Origin: Ardenticatenales bacterium
GTDB taxonomy: Bacteria; Chloroflexota; Anaerolineae; Promineifilales; Promineifilaceae
Assembly (NCBI GenBank): GCA_020634515.1
Contig: JACKBL010000004.1
Span: 496,001-560,000, forward strand
Direction: 5' to 3'
DNA length: 64,000 nt
Below, piece after piece: positions 62,003 through 64,000 of this stretch. A program made the translations under genes and the position numbers. Under the pieces are notes generated by a model, which worked only from the letters and a program-made list of their open reading frames with translations, did not search any database and was not told where the DNA came from. Numbering within the stretch: the first letter of the stretch is position 1; each line of letters begins with the position of its first letter.

Positions 62003-63580
62003 ATGGGTGGACGTGGGGCTGGCAGTGTGGGAGGAAACGGGTTCATCATGCCGGCAGACCTGGCCGACCTCCCCTATAACGTCATCAGCTATGCTGACCC
62101 GTTGGGCGGCGCGGTCTATCCTTTCCTGAAGCAGACGAAGCGGGCCTGGCGCATCCTCACCTGGCCCGTGGGTGCGGTGGAGGCTCCCCATGCGGCGCAC
62201 ACCTTTGGCCTGGACCAGCCCACGCTGCGCTGGGTCAATGGCAGCCAGGTGAGCGACCTGTACGTGGACGGGATGACGACCCAAGGTTTTCTGGCAGCGA
62301 CGGGCCTGAAGCTGGACATGCACAAAGGGGGCTTCGTCCTCTCCAAACACTTGTCGCGCCTCATGCGCCCTCACTTCGTCAGCGACTTCTTCCCTCCTGA
62401 TGAAGTGAATGTCGCCTACATGGAACAATCCGCGGCGGAGGCCAAAGTGTGGGACGGCGCCGGCCTGATTTCGCGCCGGATGCTGCGCAGGCTTATCTTG
62501 TCGCATGATCTACCGCCAGCCAAACGAGAGCGGCTGGAAGCGGAACTGCGCCATGCGAAAAGAGTGGAGTTTACCCTCATGACGGAGCGCGGGCAGGACA
62601 AGGGGCACGCCATCGTCGCCGACGATTTGCGCGATGATGAGGGTCGTCCGGTGGACTTTCTCCTGCCGCAAGACACGAAGCGGGAAGTGCGCCTGACTGG
62701 TGATCAGACGTTCGTGGGGCTGAGCTTCGTCCACGGCCACAACCACATGCGCCTGGACATCCAGAGCCTGATTAACCTGCATCCCTTCTTTCCGGAGCAG
62801 CAGCTTCTCAACTGGCTGCAAGAAGAAGGTGATCTGTTCGCGCAGGCGGTGGAAACGGGACAGGTGGCGGAGGTGCAGGCGTGGCCGCTGCGGGAGTACC
62901 TGGCCAGCGGTGGGCAGCCGATGTGGTTTCGCAGCCATGTGAAGAGCCTGCTGAACCAACATTTACGGCGGCTGAATGCGTCCACGTTGGGGAAGATGCG
63001 GCTGCCGATTCCGGGCGGGCGGCATTATGTGATGCCGGCAGCGATCGGACGACGTGCCGGCATTCCGAACCTGAACATCCCTCGCGGCCACATCCACATT
63101 GACCCGCCCAGCGGTACGGCCTGGGTGAATGATGAGGACTGGCTGGCATTGCCGGATTCGCGTATGGGGGTGGGAATTGCCGGCATTCTCGGCGGCGCGG
63201 ACAACGACGACGCCCTCTGGCTGCATCCCTTCACCGACTATGACGGGGAACGCAAAATGCTGGCCTGGCGCAGCCCCAACCAGGTGGGTGAGTACATCGT
63301 CTTACAGCCCATGCCAGACTCTCACCCCCTGCCCTGGGCCACAGCGGACGGAGAAGTCATCTGCTATCCCCAGGCCGACAGCCGCCAGCTTCCACCGCGG
63401 GTGGACCAGACGAAGACAACCTACCTGATCTTGACTTGCGGTTTCTCAGTTATGATGCTGTGCCAGCTTCGCAACCGGATGTTGCCATTACTTCAGAGGA
63501 TATTGCCCTGTTCAACTCACTGCCTACAGAGGGTGATATGGTTACGGCTACGGTTACTCTTCACAACCTGGGTGATTTGA
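62003..63580 (+). CDS. Candidate two-barrel RNA polymerase-like protein (QDE-1/YonO type), 3' end rearranged
   Basis: A strong ribosome site (GGAGGTGA) precedes the ATG. About 470 native residues. Motifs, in order: VWDGAGLISRRML (compare DGxGxIS of cell-type RdRps), ERGQDKGHAIVADD (compare the KG of the first barrel), a helical part with LDIQSLINLHPFFPEQQLLNWLQEE (compare the lNrQ...LL region), MRLPIPGGRHYVMPA, and GGADNDDALWLHPF, which resembles the catalytic Asp loop (GGDLDGD, or NADFDGDxxxxH of beta'). WRSPNQVGEY follows, whereas in known enzymes a similar R-x-P motif precedes the Asp loop. From residue ~470 the frame reads into an unrelated gene. If real, it is a replicase or transcriptase of a mobile island. 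The call is by eye only. Confidence 0.4.
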   Translation: MGGRGAGSVGGNGFIMPADLADLPYNVISYADPLGGAVYPFLKQTKRAWRILTWPVGAVEAPHAAHTFGLDQPTLRWVNGSQVSDLYVDGMTTQGFLAATGLKLDMHKGGFVLSKHLSRLMRPHFVSDFFPPDEVNVAYMEQSAAEAKVWDGAGLISRRMLRRLILSHDLPPAKRERLEAELRHAKRVEFTLMTERGQDKGHAIVADDLRDDEGRPVDFLLPQDTKREVRLTGDQTFVGLSFVHGHNHMRLDIQSLINLHPFFPEQQLLNWLQEEGDLFAQAVETGQVAEVQAWPLREYLASGGQPMWFRSHVKSLLNQHLRRLNASTLGKMRLPIPGGRHYVMPAAIGRRAGIPNLNIPRGHIHIDPPSGTAWVNDEDWLALPDSRMGVGIAGILGGADNDDALWLHPFTDYDGERKMLAWRSPNQVGEYIVLQPMPDSHPLPWATADGEVICYPQADSRQLPPRVDQTKTTYLILTCGFSVMMLCQLRNRMLPLLQRILPCSTHCLQRVIWLRLRLLFTTWVI

Positions 63581-64000
63581 GTGCAGTGCCACACACGCTG
63601 GCGTATTACATCACATTGTCGGATGGATCTGACATATACGTTGGTAGCCGCTTAGTCACAGGCGTGGATGCAGGGGGAAGTGTTGATGTCCCATTTGTTT
63701 GGGATAGCACCAGTTACACAGGACCCATTACGCTGACAGCAGTCATAGACCCTTATGATCGCCTGCCGGAGGTGAATGAGGACAATAATCAGGCATTTGT
63801 AGGATTAACGATGCTTACGCGGCCTGACCTGACGGTGTCGGCAATTGTGCCGGCATCCTCCCCCCGCCTCACTCTCCCCACAGACATCGCCGTCACCACC
63901 CTGAACCAGGGAGAGACAGACGCTGCCCTACACACCCTGAGCCTGTACGCCGGCGACCCCGCAGCGGGCGGCGTCCTCATTGGCAGCCAGGCCATTTCCG
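63409..64000 (+). CDS. CARDB-repeat surface protein, 5'-truncated, runs off window
   Basis: In the frame that differs from the polymerase-like gene, NLPDLDLRFLSYDAVPA leads into at least two CARDB-type beta-sandwich units: PDVAITSEDIALFNSLP ... LHNLGDLSAVPHTLAYYIT ... DPYDRLPEVNEDNNQAF and RPDLTVSAIVPASSP ... TLNQGETDAALHTLSLYAG. No start codon with a ribosome site is present, so a rearrangement joined the middle of a secreted adhesin-like gene to the end of the preceding gene, or the true start lies in that gene. The frame stays open to the window edge. Confidence 0.72.

Overview
The window looks like a chromosomal segment of a Chloroflexota bacterium (Anaerolineae/Caldilineae/Ardenticatenia-like). 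This is an inference from gene content: NHLP-type RiPP export genes, MinD-like/cNMP fusions, zf-HC2/FecR proteins with Pro/Thr tails, a BcsB-like protein and many RHS remnants. The DNA is GC-rich and the palindrome TGCCGGCA is hugely over-represented (57 copies counted by eye). Only 3 of those copies lie in 39.4-57.5 kb, which marks that stretch as foreign or fast-evolving DNA.

Left part, 1-17 kb, all on the minus strand: an operon-like RiPP (lanthipeptide-type) cluster. In transcription order it holds a cNMP-sensor/MinD-like fusion, a dCache-HAMP sensor without output domain, a ParA/MinD ATPase, a Rieske oxygenase, an alpha/beta hydrolase, an SDR dehydrogenase, a HEXXH metallopeptidase-like protein, a truncated HlyD-type secretion protein, the two NHLP ABC exporters (one with a C39 leader peptidase) and a LanB-type dehydratase. 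I found no precursor peptide; it may lie beyond the left edge.

Middle part, 17.7-35 kb, mostly plus strand: biotin carboxylase and biotin carrier protein; a redoxin whose first active-site Cys codon is an in-frame TGA followed by a SECIS-like hairpin (selenoprotein candidate, UxxC); an ECF sigma factor with its zf-HC2/FecR partner, separated by three tandem hairpin repeats; an exopolysaccharide cluster (priming sugar transferase, deacetylase, GT4, Wzz-, Wzy- and Wzx-like, BcsB-like); and, inside it, a DUF411 lipoprotein whose CGCC motif reads U-G-C-C through a second in-frame TGA. Two independent Sec-like genes suggest that the organism decodes UGA as selenocysteine.

Right-middle part, 35-57 kb: a graveyard and arsenal. 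A STAND/TPR gene is split by an insertion sequence with a target duplication and truncated again at its 5' end. Next come seven fragments of RHS/YD-repeat or HINT polymorphic toxins. Each keeps a near-identical linker/core and a different C-terminal tip, and six are followed by a putative immunity gene (mostly lipoproteins or membrane proteins). IS3-, IS4- and IS110-type elements interrupt the array.

Right part, 57-64 kb: a small mobile-island-like set with a PIN/Phd-UPF0175 toxin-antitoxin pair, a truncated SSB, DUF4417, CopG-type antitoxin with toxin remnant, a DUF4258 pair, a HIT protein, and a large protein with motifs resembling the two-barrel RNA polymerases of the QDE-1/YonO type. The window ends inside a CARDB-repeat surface protein. 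All function calls come from reading motifs by eye; no database search was possible.
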